Shown one piece after another: positions 16,615 through 25,431 of a DNA stretch of 35,030 nucleotides (position 1 is its first letter; the number at the start of each line of letters is the position of its first letter). The stretch lies in assembly GCA_020162035.1 (NCBI GenBank), contig JAIUNM010000026.1:1-35030 (forward strand). The letters are read 5' to 3'. This DNA comes from Bacteroidota bacterium. GTDB lineage: Bacteria; Bacteroidota; Bacteroidia; B-17B0; Aurantibacillaceae. A program made the position numbers and the translations under genes. The notes below the pieces were generated by a model. It saw nothing but the letters and a program-made list of their open reading frames with translations. It ran no database searches and was not told the DNA's origin.

Positions 16615-17796
16615 CTATTTTTTAGTATTCTTGATAAAAGCCAGCTTTATCCTTTCTCCTACTTTTGGCTCATAATTTTGGCTAAACCCATTTAAGTCTC
16701 GTGTTTTTTGCTCATTTTGTTCATAAAACTCGGTAATTTCAGCCAAAGTTTCATTAGCAGCAACTGTGTGGTATATTATGTTTAATGTATCTGTTAAAAT
16801 ATTTGGAGAAATATCTTTGTTTTCTAAAGGCTCTCCATCTTCACCAATTAAGTCTCTAATATATTCACTATAATCTGCTTTTAAATTAACAGGTATTCTA
16901 ATTTGATATACTTTTTTATTAGGATTAGGTAATTCATTTTTAAGTATCCAAGGGTTAAATATTTTAAAAGTTGTAAAAGGACAATTTATTTTTTTTGCAA
17001 ATGCTTTTAAATCGTGTATCGAGCTATCAATTTTTAATGTTTTAAACTTATAATTTGTTTTGTATTTAATGTGTCTTTTTTTAATTCCTAAATTTTGAGG
17101 CGATTCTATTAATGTTTTATATGCAAGTACTTTATATATAAATTTTTTAGTTTCAGTATTTAAGTTTAAATCGTAATAATTATTTACTTGTTGTTTTTTT
17201 ATTGCATTTGATATTCCGCCTATTCCTCTATTGTATGCAGCTGCGGCTAATGTCCAATTATTAAATTCTTTATGCGCATCTATAAAATGTAAACATGCGG
17301 CTTCGGTTGATTTTATAACATCTAATCTTTCATCTACATATTCATTAATTTCTAAATTATAATTTTGCGCTGAGTTTTCTACCAATTGCCAAAAGCCAGT
17401 TGCCCCCATTGAAGATTTAACATTAGAGAGTTGACTTTCTACAATTGCAATGTATTTAATATCTGGGGGTAAATTGTATTTTTTTATAATTGGCTCAATT
17501 ACTCCAAACCATCTTTTTACTTTTCCATAAATTATTTCAGAATTGTTTTTCCATTTGCTAGTATTTGTTAATGATTCTTCTAATCTCTTTTTAATTTCTA
17601 AATTATCCTTTGGAATGGGTTCGCCACAAAAGTTTAAATTTTTAGGAATACTAATTCCTATAACTACACCGTTATTATTTATATAAGTTATTTCATTTTT
17701 TTCTGGATTAACAAAAAAAACTCTAAACCATATATAAATTAAAAAAACACAAAGTAATGCAACAAAAAAAAAGATTGTGATTTTGGTATTTTGCAA
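16615..17796 (-). CDS. MltD-like membrane-bound lytic transglycosylase with LysM
   Basis: 393 residues, TTG start at 17796 directly before a hydrophobic anchor (about 8-28). The SLT/GEWL domain spans about 95-250. The catalytic glutamate is E120 in YIAIVESQLSN, followed by GATGFWQLVENSAQNY and the AAAAYNRGIGGI motif. A C-terminal LysM-like segment (about 340-390, YHTVAANETLAEITEFYEQN) would bind peptidoglycan. It cleaves glycan strands to 1,6-anhydro ends in the periplasm. It is 16 bases downstream of the WecA-type gene in an exopolysaccharide export block, which suggests it opens the wall for the export apparatus. General wall turnover is the alternative. Confidence 0.86.
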   Translation of the reverse strand: MQNTKITIFFFVALLCVFLIYIWFRVFFVNPEKNEITYINNNGVVIGISIPKNLNFCGEPIPKDNLEIKKRLEESLTNTSKWKNNSEIIYGKVKRWFGVIEPIIKKYNLPPDIKYIAIVESQLSNVKSSMGATGFWQLVENSAQNYNLEINEYVDERLDVIKSTEAACLHFIDAHKEFNNWTLAAAAYNRGIGGISNAIKKQQVNNYYDLNLNTETKKFIYKVLAYKTLIESPQNLGIKKRHIKYKTNYKFKTLKIDSSIHDLKAFAKKINCPFTTFKIFNPWILKNELPNPNKKVYQIRIPVNLKADYSEYIRDLIGEDGEPLENKDISPNILTDTLNIIYHTVAANETLAEITEFYEQNEQKTRDLNGFSQNYEPKVGERIKLAFIKNTKK

Positions 17797-17812
17797 TTTG
17801 TAAAATATAAAA

Positions 17813-18874
17813 CTATTTTTCAGACTTTTTTATAATTGTATTTAAGTACAAAGTTACAAAAACTACTAAAACATAAACTATTGCAAAATACAACAATATT
17901 ATATTAAAATGGAAAACCATTTGGTAAGCAAAAACGCAAGCAACAACAGTTGTTATTAAGAAAAGTATAAAAATTCGTTTTTCGGTTATTCCTTTATAAA
18001 ATAAATGGTGTGTTGTATGGTCTTTACCCCCAACAAAAGGCGACTTTCCTTGCTTTATTCTATTAATAATTACCGTTATTGTGTCTGTTAAAGGAATACA
18101 AAATACTAATGCAATTAATAAACTGTTAAAAAAAACAGGATTAATTAAAGTGGTAACATTTTCATTATTCCAAAACAAATTAATACTTGTATAACCCAAA
18201 AACAAACCTAAAAATTGACTTCCTGTATCGCCCATAAACATTTTAGAAGGATGAAAATTAAACAATAAAAAACCAATTAAAGTAGCCAAAACACAAATAT
18301 TTAAAAAACATAAAATCGAATTTGTTTCACCGCTTCTAACTGAAAAAATTATTGCAAATGAACAAATTACACAACTAATAATTGTACTTATTCCATCCAT
18401 ATTATCTAACATATTTATTGAGTTCATTAATGTTACAACCCATAATATGGTTAAGCCAATATTTAAAAAAACATTTTCAAAAATTAAAATTCCATTGCCA
18501 GATAAAACTAAAATTAGTCCGCAAATAATTTGGGTTATTAATTTTACTAAGGGTTGTGTATTAAAAGCATCGTCTGCCAAGCCCATAAGAAAAGCGAGCG
18601 TTATAGAAATAAATATTCCTATTAATTGAATGTGCTTACCTAAAATTTGAATAGGCGATAGAGAAATTAAAATTAATGCAAATAAAAAAATTATAAAAAA
18701 ACTTATTCCACCTAATGAAGGTTTAATTGTAGGGCTCCATCTCACTTGATTAACATCTTTACCTCTTACGCCAAGTGTTTGAGCAAATTTTAATAAAATA
18801 AAGTTAATAATAACAGAAAACGCAAAACATCCTATAAAAATTATTGTTAAGTATATTGCAAAATTTGAAATCAC
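17813..18874 (-). CDS. WecA/MraY-like polyprenyl-phosphate sugar-1-phosphate transferase (GT4)
   Basis: 353 residues with about ten hydrophobic helices. Family motifs are in order: the Asp pair in MGLADDAFN (about 97-105), NMLDNMDGIS near 151, MFMGDTGSQFLG near 212 and the C-terminal GGKDHTTHHLF near 277. The HTTHHLF form fits WecA-type GlcNAc-1-phosphate transferases rather than MraY. It attaches the first sugar phosphate to undecaprenyl phosphate, starting a glycan repeat on the inner leaflet. Its GTG start at 18874 overlaps the TGA of rmlC by 4 bases (GTGA), so the two are coupled. No other repeat-unit assembly transferases are in the window. Confidence 0.88.
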   Translation of the reverse strand: MISNFAIYLTIIFIGCFAFSVIINFILLKFAQTLGVRGKDVNQVRWSPTIKPSLGGISFFIIFLFALILISLSPIQILGKHIQLIGIFISITLAFLMGLADDAFNTQPLVKLITQIICGLILVLSGNGILIFENVFLNIGLTILWVVTLMNSINMLDNMDGISTIISCVICSFAIIFSVRSGETNSILCFLNICVLATLIGFLLFNFHPSKMFMGDTGSQFLGLFLGYTSINLFWNNENVTTLINPVFFNSLLIALVFCIPLTDTITVIINRIKQGKSPFVGGKDHTTHHLFYKGITEKRIFILFLITTVVACVFAYQMVFHFNIILLYFAIVYVLVVFVTLYLNTIIKKSEK

Positions 18875-19416
18875 TCAAACAAAGTAATAAAATTTTTAAA
18901 CGATTTACCTTTTAAATCTTTATCTGATAAAATTGGCTTTTCAATTTTCCAATCTATGTTTAAATCTTTATCATTCCATATTATACAATCTTCGCTTGCT
19001 TTATCATAAACATTTGTGCATTTATACGAAAAAATAGTTTCGTCTTTTAATGTTACAAAACCATGCGCAAATCCTTCGGGGATATACATCATTGTTTTAT
19101 TTTCTTCATTTAATTCAATGCCAAACCATTTTCCATAGGTAGAAGAATTTTTCCTTATATCAACTGCAACATCATAAACAGCGCCTTTAATTACACGCAC
19201 CAATTTACCTTGCGCAAAAGGATTATTTTGAAAATGCAAACCTCTTAAAACGCCTTTGCTAGATAAAGATTGATTATCTTGAACAAAATTTAAATTTAAA
19301 CCTATTTTTTCAAAAGCTGATTTACTATAACTTTCAAAAAAATATCCTCTATCATCAGCAAATACTTTTGGTTGAAGTACAACTAAGTTTTTTATTGGGG
19401 TATTAATTAATTCCAT
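18871..19416 (-). CDS. rfbC: dTDP-4-dehydrorhamnose 3,5-epimerase
   Basis: 181 residues, the normal size of RmlC. The catalytic histidine is H61 in GVLRGLHFQ, and the active-site tyrosine is Y131 in FSYKCTNVYDKASED. The cupin core is visible in KLVRVIKGAVYDVAVDIRK and YIPEGFAHGF. It epimerises dTDP-4-keto-6-deoxyglucose at C3 and C5 on the way to dTDP-rhamnose. The partner genes rmlA, rmlB and rmlD are not here, so they must be elsewhere if rhamnose is made. It starts at ATG 19416, two bases after the Wzc stop, inside the export operon. Confidence 0.92.
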   Translation of the reverse strand: MELINTPIKNLVVLQPKVFADDRGYFFESYSKSAFEKIGLNLNFVQDNQSLSSKGVLRGLHFQNNPFAQGKLVRVIKGAVYDVAVDIRKNSSTYGKWFGIELNEENKTMMYIPEGFAHGFVTLKDETIFSYKCTNVYDKASEDCIIWNDKDLNIDWKIEKPILSDKDLKGKSFKNFITLFE

Positions 19417-19418
19417 GT

Positions 19419-21806
19419 TTAATCTGTGTAATATCCGGTTCCGTAGCCATAACCGTAGCCATAACCATAATTATAACCATAATTTCTTTTATTAATTTCA
19501 GCATCGTTTAACACAATAGATAATTTTGAAATTTTATTTTCATTTTTTAATTTATCTAAAATGTGAGCAAATTGTTTTTTAGAATATCCTGCTCTAAAAA
19601 CATAAATTGGATAATTCGCTTTTTGAATTGCAGTAATACCATCGGTTACTAAACCAACTGGCGCATTATCAATTACAATGTAATCGTAAATTTTATGTAA
19701 ATCTGCTAGCACTTCGTCTAGTTTTTTTCCAATTATTAGTTCCGATGGGTTTGGTGGTGTAGGCCCTGCAGTAATAAATTCAAGGTTTTCTAAAGTTGTT
19801 TTATGAATACATTCATTTATAGCACTCATGTTAGTTAAAATAGTACTCATTCCAACATTGTTAGTTACACCAAAACCTATATGAACTTTTGGCTTACGCA
19901 TATCTAAATCTAACAATATTACTTTTTTTCCTGTAAATGCTATAATCCCTGCAATGTTAAGTGCTATAAACGTTTTACCTTCGCCACTAATTGATGAAGT
20001 AACTGCAATTATTTTTTTATCTTCGGTGTTATCAATAAAACTTAAATTACTTCTAATTGCTCTAAATGCCTCGCTAATTATAGATTTTGGGTTTTTATCA
20101 ACAACTAATTGCGATACTGGAATTTCTTTATTGTATTTAGGAACTATACCCAATAAGCCAACATCAGTATTTAACGAACTCGTAATATCTTTTAAATTGT
20201 AAATTTTGTCGTGTAAAATGTATCTAATAAATACTAAACAAATAGATAAGAACAAAGCCAAAATAAAACTAATTACAATCGAATTTTTCTTTATTGGTGA
20301 TATAATATTGCCTTGTTGCACTGCACGTTCTAAAATTATATTTTTAGTTACATATCCTGCTTTTGAAATTGAAAATTCTGTTTTCTTTTCTAACAATAAT
20401 GTGTAATATTTTTCGCTAATAGAATAAATTCTATTTAATCTAGAAAGTTCAATTTCGTCTTCTGGCTTTTGAAACATTTCGTCTTTAAACGCAGATGTTT
20501 TTTCTAACAAACTTTTATATTTTGTTCTGTACTTTTGTTTAACTGCATCTAAACTTTGAATTAATAGTTTTTTTTGATTTTCTATTTGATAATTTACTTG
20601 TTTAATAGATTCTGAATTAGTTGTTACTTTATACAACATATTTTCTTTGTCCATTAACAGTTTTTGAATATTTGTAACTGATTCTTTTATTAGATTTTCG
20701 TATTCGGTACCGGATATTAATGAAATTAGTTGATAACTATCGATGCTTTTATTTGCAGCAATAATTTCTTGAATATCTGAAATAATTTTTTCTTCAATTT
20801 CTATTTGTAACATTTGATCTTCTATGTTACTATATCTAATTAGTTTTGGGTTTAAAAAGTTGCTGTTTTCATTTACTTTAAAGTTTTTTTCTCTTTTAAA
20901 CGTTTGGAGATCTGTTTCTGTTTTCTTTAAATCATTATAAACAGATGTTAATTGATTATCTATAAATTCAATTATTTTTTTTGAGCTTTCGCTTTTTCTT
21001 TCTACATCGTAACTTAAAAACTCTTCAGCAATAGCATTTACAACTTCGGTTGTTTTTTTAGGGTTATTATCTGTAAATCTTATTAAAATTGTTTTAGCTA
21101 AATCATTTAATAATCTTACATCTAATTTTTGTTGTACCATGTTTGTAACTTCATCAATATTATAAACTTGAAAATACATGGCTTTATTTTCTTTAATGCT
21201 CGAATAATTTTCGGCAAAAGTATAATTATCATTTAGGTAAACATTTATGTCAAATTCAGGGGTTTTTACCCATTCATTTACATTAAATTTTATTTTATTT
21301 CCATTATTATTTAAATACCCACTTTTTAAATTATCAGCAAATTCAACAATTACTTTATCAAGTACTTTTGATTTATTTTTTAAATTAATTTTTACAAAAA
21401 AAGGAGATTGTGTGTACAACTCATTATTTTTAATTCTTCCTTCTGCAAAATAACCTACCTCTAAACCTAATTTTTGAACAATTCGTTTTAAAAATATTTT
21501 AGATTTTATTTGTTCTACAGCTTCGGCAATTATATTTTGATTTTCGCTAACGCCATTTATTTTTAATAATTGATTAGCTGTATTTTGTTCGTTAATTTGA
21601 ATTATAGTTTTTGATTCGTAAACACGTTGGCTGTATCTTAAATAAAAAAAACATCCAACAAAAATTACAACAAAAAATAAAGCAATAATGTACTTACTTT
21701 TATTAGCTAAAAAAGTAATTAAACTAATATCAAAATTACTACTTAACTTATCGTTAATAGTTTTAAATTGATTTATGCTTTGGCTTGATGCTGTATTTTC
21801 TATCAT
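19419..21806 (-). CDS. Exopolysaccharide tyrosine autokinase, Wzc-like
   Basis: 795 residues. A Wzz-type chain-length domain follows the first helix (about 36-54). A long coiled-coil periplasmic section with a GNVR-like region runs to a second helix near 500-520. The cytoplasmic BY-kinase follows, with Walker A SSISGEGKT (604-612), Walker A' VILLDLDMRKP (629-639) and Walker B YIVIDNAP (709-716). The last 21 residues carry nine tyrosines in a Tyr-Gly repeat, the autophosphorylated cluster. The protein controls polymer length and export together with the Wza channel. ATG 21806 overlaps the TGA of the Wza gene by 4 bases. Confidence 0.92.
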   Translation of the reverse strand: MIENTASSQSINQFKTINDKLSSNFDISLITFLANKSKYIIALFFVVIFVGCFFYLRYSQRVYESKTIIQINEQNTANQLLKINGVSENQNIIAEAVEQIKSKIFLKRIVQKLGLEVGYFAEGRIKNNELYTQSPFFVKINLKNKSKVLDKVIVEFADNLKSGYLNNNGNKIKFNVNEWVKTPEFDINVYLNDNYTFAENYSSIKENKAMYFQVYNIDEVTNMVQQKLDVRLLNDLAKTILIRFTDNNPKKTTEVVNAIAEEFLSYDVERKSESSKKIIEFIDNQLTSVYNDLKKTETDLQTFKREKNFKVNENSNFLNPKLIRYSNIEDQMLQIEIEEKIISDIQEIIAANKSIDSYQLISLISGTEYENLIKESVTNIQKLLMDKENMLYKVTTNSESIKQVNYQIENQKKLLIQSLDAVKQKYRTKYKSLLEKTSAFKDEMFQKPEDEIELSRLNRIYSISEKYYTLLLEKKTEFSISKAGYVTKNIILERAVQQGNIISPIKKNSIVISFILALFLSICLVFIRYILHDKIYNLKDITSSLNTDVGLLGIVPKYNKEIPVSQLVVDKNPKSIISEAFRAIRSNLSFIDNTEDKKIIAVTSSISGEGKTFIALNIAGIIAFTGKKVILLDLDMRKPKVHIGFGVTNNVGMSTILTNMSAINECIHKTTLENLEFITAGPTPPNPSELIIGKKLDEVLADLHKIYDYIVIDNAPVGLVTDGITAIQKANYPIYVFRAGYSKKQFAHILDKLKNENKISKLSIVLNDAEINKRNYGYNYGYGYGYGYGTGYYTD
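19422..19484 (-). repeat. Short tandem repeat coding the Tyr-Gly tail of the Wzc-like kinase
   Basis: The final codons repeat TAT/TAC-GGT/GGC units, with 12-base periods such as CCGTAGCCATAA seen on the plus strand at 19440-19467. This short period could change length by slippage and alter tyrosine number without breaking the frame. Confidence 0.55.
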
Positions 21807-22573
21807 CGTTTACTAAAATAATAAAACTGATAAATTAATAAAACTGAAGTAATAATTGTTACCAATGGGCCTAACTCTGTACTTAATGTTTTTAGTGGCC
21901 TGTACCTTGGCTCAACGTAAATAATATCGTTTGCTTGTACAATAGATTTACCTTCTTTTACGCCTTCTATCCTCGATAAATCGAACAAATATACCAATGG
22001 TTTTTTTGTAGGGGTAGGATTATCTCTAATTAATTTTACTTTATATGCTTTACCATCTTCAGGAATACCACCAGCTTGAGCTATTGCTTCCATTAAACTG
22101 GTATTATTATTAGTTAAATTAATAACCCTTGCAGTTCCATTATTTCCCGGAAAAATAATTACTCTCTTATTTGTTAGTTTTATTGTTACATAAGGATTAA
22201 CGTATTGTTTCGAGAATTTTTCTTCTAAAAGTAACTCAGCTTCGCGTATTGTTAATCCTGCTATTTTAACTTGACCAATTAACGGCACTTTTATAAAGCC
22301 ATCTGATTGAACAATTGTTTCAATAAAAAAAGTTAAATTATTATTTCCACTTGAAGCGCTTGACGATAAATTAATTAGCATAAAACCATCGTTTGTTAGT
22401 ACTTTGTAGGCTATGGCATCGTTTGGAGCTAATTTATAATCTAAAATAGCAACAGAATCAGCTAATTTATCGTACTCGTAATTTTTAGGTGTTTTAAGCA
22501 TTTGGTTAGACTTAAATACCTTACATGCACTAAATACAAAAACAAAAAGCGGAATAAAAAGAAGTTTTTTCAT
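21803..22573 (-). CDS. Polysaccharide export lipoprotein, Wza/KpsD-like
   Basis: 256 residues from ATG 22573. This start was chosen because a TTG five codons upstream (22588) is part of the promoter's -7 element. The signal peptide ends in a lipobox, LFVFVFSAC, with C17 as the lipidated cysteine. A poly_export domain (about 45-130, ...DGFIKVPLIGQVKIAGLT) and an SLBB-like segment (about 145-225, ...SLMEAIAQAGGIPEDGKAY) follow, then a short C-terminal hydrophobic stretch, as expected for the outer-membrane translocon in this phylum. It forms the export channel for the polymer handled by the adjacent Wzc kinase. Confidence 0.88.
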   Translation of the reverse strand: MKKLLFIPLFVFVFSACKVFKSNQMLKTPKNYEYDKLADSVAILDYKLAPNDAIAYKVLTNDGFMLINLSSSASSGNNNLTFFIETIVQSDGFIKVPLIGQVKIAGLTIREAELLLEEKFSKQYVNPYVTIKLTNKRVIIFPGNNGTARVINLTNNNTSLMEAIAQAGGIPEDGKAYKVKLIRDNPTPTKKPLVYLFDLSRIEGVKEGKSIVQANDIIYVEPRYRPLKTLSTELGPLVTIITSVLLIYQFYYFSKR

Positions 22574-22585
22574 GGTTAATCTATA

Positions 22586-22619
22586 CAAATATATGATTTT
22601 TAGGTGATTTTTTTAACAA
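22586..22619 (-). promoter_or_regulatory. Promoter for the exopolysaccharide export operon
   Basis: On the minus strand TTG (22619-22617), a 23-base spacer and TATATTTG (22593-22586), an exact TAnnTTTG match. The leader to ATG 22573 would be fewer than about 10 bases. It lies between the stop of the HD phosphodiesterase gene and the Wza gene, so the export block can be transcribed on its own. Confidence 0.6.
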
Positions 22620-22626
22620 TAATCTA

Positions 22627-24621
22627 TCAATTAGACGAAGGATATGCAATGCGCGCATGGTAAATATTTAACAAACGCTTTTTAAATATTTTTTTAATTG
22701 TAGTTATATCTTTAAACGTAACATCGGCGTTTATTAATTGATTTTGTTTTATTTTATAATCAATTATATTATCTACCAATTCGCTAATTGAAACAGCATC
22801 ATAATGATTTAAAGAACGAGAGGCGGCCTCTACTCCATCTGCAAGCATTAAAACAGCCGTTTCTTTACTAAAAGGAATTGGCCCTTTATATTTAAATTCC
22901 GTTTCATCAACAACTAAAGTATTGTTTTGTTTTTGATATAATTGTAAAAAATAACCAACAGAAGTTGTGCCATGATGCGTTCTTATAAAATCTATTATCG
23001 ATTCGGGTAAATTATGCTTTTTAGCCATTTCAATTCCATCTATAACATGATTAATAATAATTTTAGCACTTTCTAAAGGTTGCATTTCTAAATGGGGGCT
23101 ATATGAATTTCCAACATTTTCAGTAAAAAAATGAGGGTTGTTAATTTTACCAATATCATGGTACAAAGCTCCCGTTCTAACTAATAAAGTATTTCCACCA
23201 ATATAATAAATGGCTTCTTCGGCTAAATTTGCTACTTGCAAACTGTGTTGAAATGTGCCCGGAACATCTTGCGATAATTGCCTTAACAAAGGCTGACTTA
23301 AATCGCAAAGTTCTAATAACTTAAAATCGGAAATAAACCCAAATAATTTTTCGCACAATAAAATTAATGGGTAAGCCAATAATATCAAAACTGTACTTAT
23401 TAAAAATGGCAAATACGAGCTTTTTAATAAAATAAGCTCAACATTACCAAAACCTAGGTTATATAAAATAAATAATACCGAATATATGATTAAACTAATT
23501 ACAGCAGCATTAATTAATTGTTGGCGTTTACGCATTTCAGCTACAACAAACAGGGTTGAAATGCCAGTTAACAGTTGCAGTAAAACAAACTGAAATTTAT
23601 CTGATATAAAAAAACAACACATTAATACACTTATTAATAGTGTAAATAGCGCTGTTCTACCATCAAAAAAAACTCTTACCAAAATAGGAATTAGCATAAA
23701 TGGAAACGAATAAATTAATAACCCATATTTTGTAATAAATGCTAATGCTAATACACAAATTACGGGAATAATTAATAAAAAAATAATTTGTTGGTTATTT
23801 CCAAAAATTGGTTTACGAAAATAATAAAGATAACCCATTAATATTATTAAAATAAATATTACCAAAACTAATTGTGATGTAAATTTAATTAGTGTATTTG
23901 GCGAAGTTTTTGATTGTTGATTTATATATCTATTAATTAAAAACTTTGTGTTTTTAGTTAACTTTTCATTTTGTTTTATTAAACAAGTACCCTTTCTATA
24001 AACGAATTTATATAATGAAACCGAATTTAATTTTTCATCTAAAAAGTGCTGGGTAAGCGTATTGTTTTTATAATAAATAATACTTAAATAATTAAGAAAT
24101 AAAGTTTTATCATCAACTGAATTTATTTTATCAGATGCGTATTCTATTGCTGATTGTATGGTAAAATAATTATTATAAACTAATTGTTTGGCGTAAACAC
24201 CATCATACAATAATAGTGGTTTTGTTAGGTCATTTGGTTCAACACTTTCAATAATTCCTATTTTATAAATTGAATCTAAAATTGGTTTAATTATTCGATA
24301 TGATGAATTATTTTCAGTTTTTAATTTTTCAAATTCTTGAAGCTTTAGCGTTAATTCATTTTTATTTTCTTGAAAGTAAATTGGTGCTTGCGTAATTAAT
24401 TCTGATTTTTCATCATCAATTTCTTTTTTAGTTTTAGATATTAATAAATCTTCTTCTAAAATTAAATCTGGGTATGTCCAAATGGCTTCAAACTCAGTTA
24501 ACTCATGATAATTTACAGCTTTTTTTGGTAAAAAAAATGTTATTACTAACGAAAAAATAAATACAACAATTAGTTTAAAAACAAAGTTGTGCTTATTTCT
24601 TATAAAAGATAAAATAGACAT
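22627..24621 (-). CDS. 7TM-HD phosphodiesterase, PgpH-like (probable c-di-AMP hydrolase)
   Basis: 664 residues. A first helix (about 12-31) is followed by an extracytoplasmic region (32-240), about seven helices (245-425) and an HD domain (about 445-655). Metal-binding residues visible are H459 (GTFQHS), H488-D489 (ALYHDIGK) and the later histidines in NSYSPHLEM, IIINHVIDG and IRTHHGTTS. This is the layout of the 7TMR-HD family, whose Listeria member PgpH cleaves cyclic di-AMP. The extracytoplasmic domain looks somewhat short for the family. It lies 11 bases downstream of the methyltransferase gene and upstream of the export operon promoter; a regulatory link with polysaccharide export is possible but only inferred. 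Confidence 0.87.
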   Translation of the reverse strand: MSILSFIRNKHNFVFKLIVVFIFSLVITFFLPKKAVNYHELTEFEAIWTYPDLILEEDLLISKTKKEIDDEKSELITQAPIYFQENKNELTLKLQEFEKLKTENNSSYRIIKPILDSIYKIGIIESVEPNDLTKPLLLYDGVYAKQLVYNNYFTIQSAIEYASDKINSVDDKTLFLNYLSIIYYKNNTLTQHFLDEKLNSVSLYKFVYRKGTCLIKQNEKLTKNTKFLINRYINQQSKTSPNTLIKFTSQLVLVIFILIILMGYLYYFRKPIFGNNQQIIFLLIIPVICVLALAFITKYGLLIYSFPFMLIPILVRVFFDGRTALFTLLISVLMCCFFISDKFQFVLLQLLTGISTLFVVAEMRKRQQLINAAVISLIIYSVLFILYNLGFGNVELILLKSSYLPFLISTVLILLAYPLILLCEKLFGFISDFKLLELCDLSQPLLRQLSQDVPGTFQHSLQVANLAEEAIYYIGGNTLLVRTGALYHDIGKINNPHFFTENVGNSYSPHLEMQPLESAKIIINHVIDGIEMAKKHNLPESIIDFIRTHHGTTSVGYFLQLYQKQNNTLVVDETEFKYKGPIPFSKETAVLMLADGVEAASRSLNHYDAVSISELVDNIIDYKIKQNQLINADVTFKDITTIKKIFKKRLLNIYHARIAYPSSN

Positions 24622-24632
24622 TTTTTTAATTT

Positions 24633-25352
24633 CTAATTGTTATTTGTTGCAAAAAAGCCAAATACACAGGGCTGTTTGTTAAAGTTAATTTTTGAGTGTG
24701 TTTTCCATTCAGAAATAGTTTTTGATTTTATAAAACAATTACTAGCTCCAATATTTAAACCAACAAATAAATTTGTTGAAGGGTTTAATGTTTGTAATAG
24801 GTTTTCAAACATTGTTTCGTTTCTATATGGTGTTTCTATAAAATAAACAGCTATACTATTTCTTTTGCTATTATTTTCTAATTCTTTTATTTTTTTGTTT
24901 TTCTCATCTTTATTTACAGGTAAATAACCAACAAACATAAAATTTTGTCCATTAAACCCACTTGCCATTATGCTTAATAAAATTGAACTTGGCCCCACTA
25001 AAGGAATAACTTCTACATTATTTTTATGAGCTAATTTAATTATTTCGCTTCCTGGGTCAGCAACACCAGGACAACCTGCATCACTTAATAAGCCCAAATT
25101 GTTCCCTTCTAAAATAGGTTTTAAAAAAGTTTTTAATTCATTTACATCGGTATGCTTATTTAACTCGAATAATTGAGCGTTTTGAATATTTGGGTAATTG
25201 TATTTTTTTAAATGTGCACGAGCCTCCTTTGCATTTTCAACAATAAAATAAATAAGTTGTTGAACAATTGTAAAATTATAATCGGGTAAATGAATGTTGT
25301 TTTGAGATTCAATAATATTTACCGGTATTAAATATAGTTTACCCTTATTCAA
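24633..25352 (-). CDS. RsmI-like tetrapyrrole-methylase-fold SAM methyltransferase
   Basis: 239 residues. The SAM-binding signatures of the RsmI branch are clear: GLLSDAGCPGVADPGS (about 107-122) and VIPLVGPSSILLSIMASGFNG, then FVGYLP. RsmI methylates the 2'-OH of C1402 in 16S rRNA. Bacteroidota often carry this shorter version beside a full RsmI, so exact target is uncertain; a C-terminal extension present in canonical RsmI is missing here. The start is TTG at 25352, placed just before KGKLYLIPV, the usual first strand. It is divergent from the GT9 gene. Confidence 0.82.
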   Translation of the reverse strand: MNKGKLYLIPVNIIESQNNIHLPDYNFTIVQQLIYFIVENAKEARAHLKKYNYPNIQNAQLFELNKHTDVNELKTFLKPILEGNNLGLLSDAGCPGVADPGSEIIKLAHKNNVEVIPLVGPSSILLSIMASGFNGQNFMFVGYLPVNKDEKNKKIKELENNSKRNSIAVYFIETPYRNETMFENLLQTLNPSTNLFVGLNIGASNCFIKSKTISEWKTHSKINFNKQPCVFGFFATNNN

Positions 25353-25401
25353 ATTTCTAAAGTAATTTTACTTAACAAATATCTACTAATTATTTAAATG
25401 T

Positions 25402-25409
25402 TACTTTTG
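25402..25409 (+). promoter_or_regulatory. TAnnTTTG element upstream of the GT9 gene
   Basis: TACTTTTG matches the -7 consensus, 22 bases before the TTG start at 25432. No convincing TTG lies at the -33 distance. Confidence 0.35.
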
Positions 25410-25431
25410 CTATTAATTCAGCTATTAACAA

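Noticed and set aside
22574..22588. TTG start five codons upstream for the Wza lipoprotein
   Set aside because: The TTG is part of the TATATTTG promoter element, and the ATG at 22573 gives a standard lipoprotein signal peptide.
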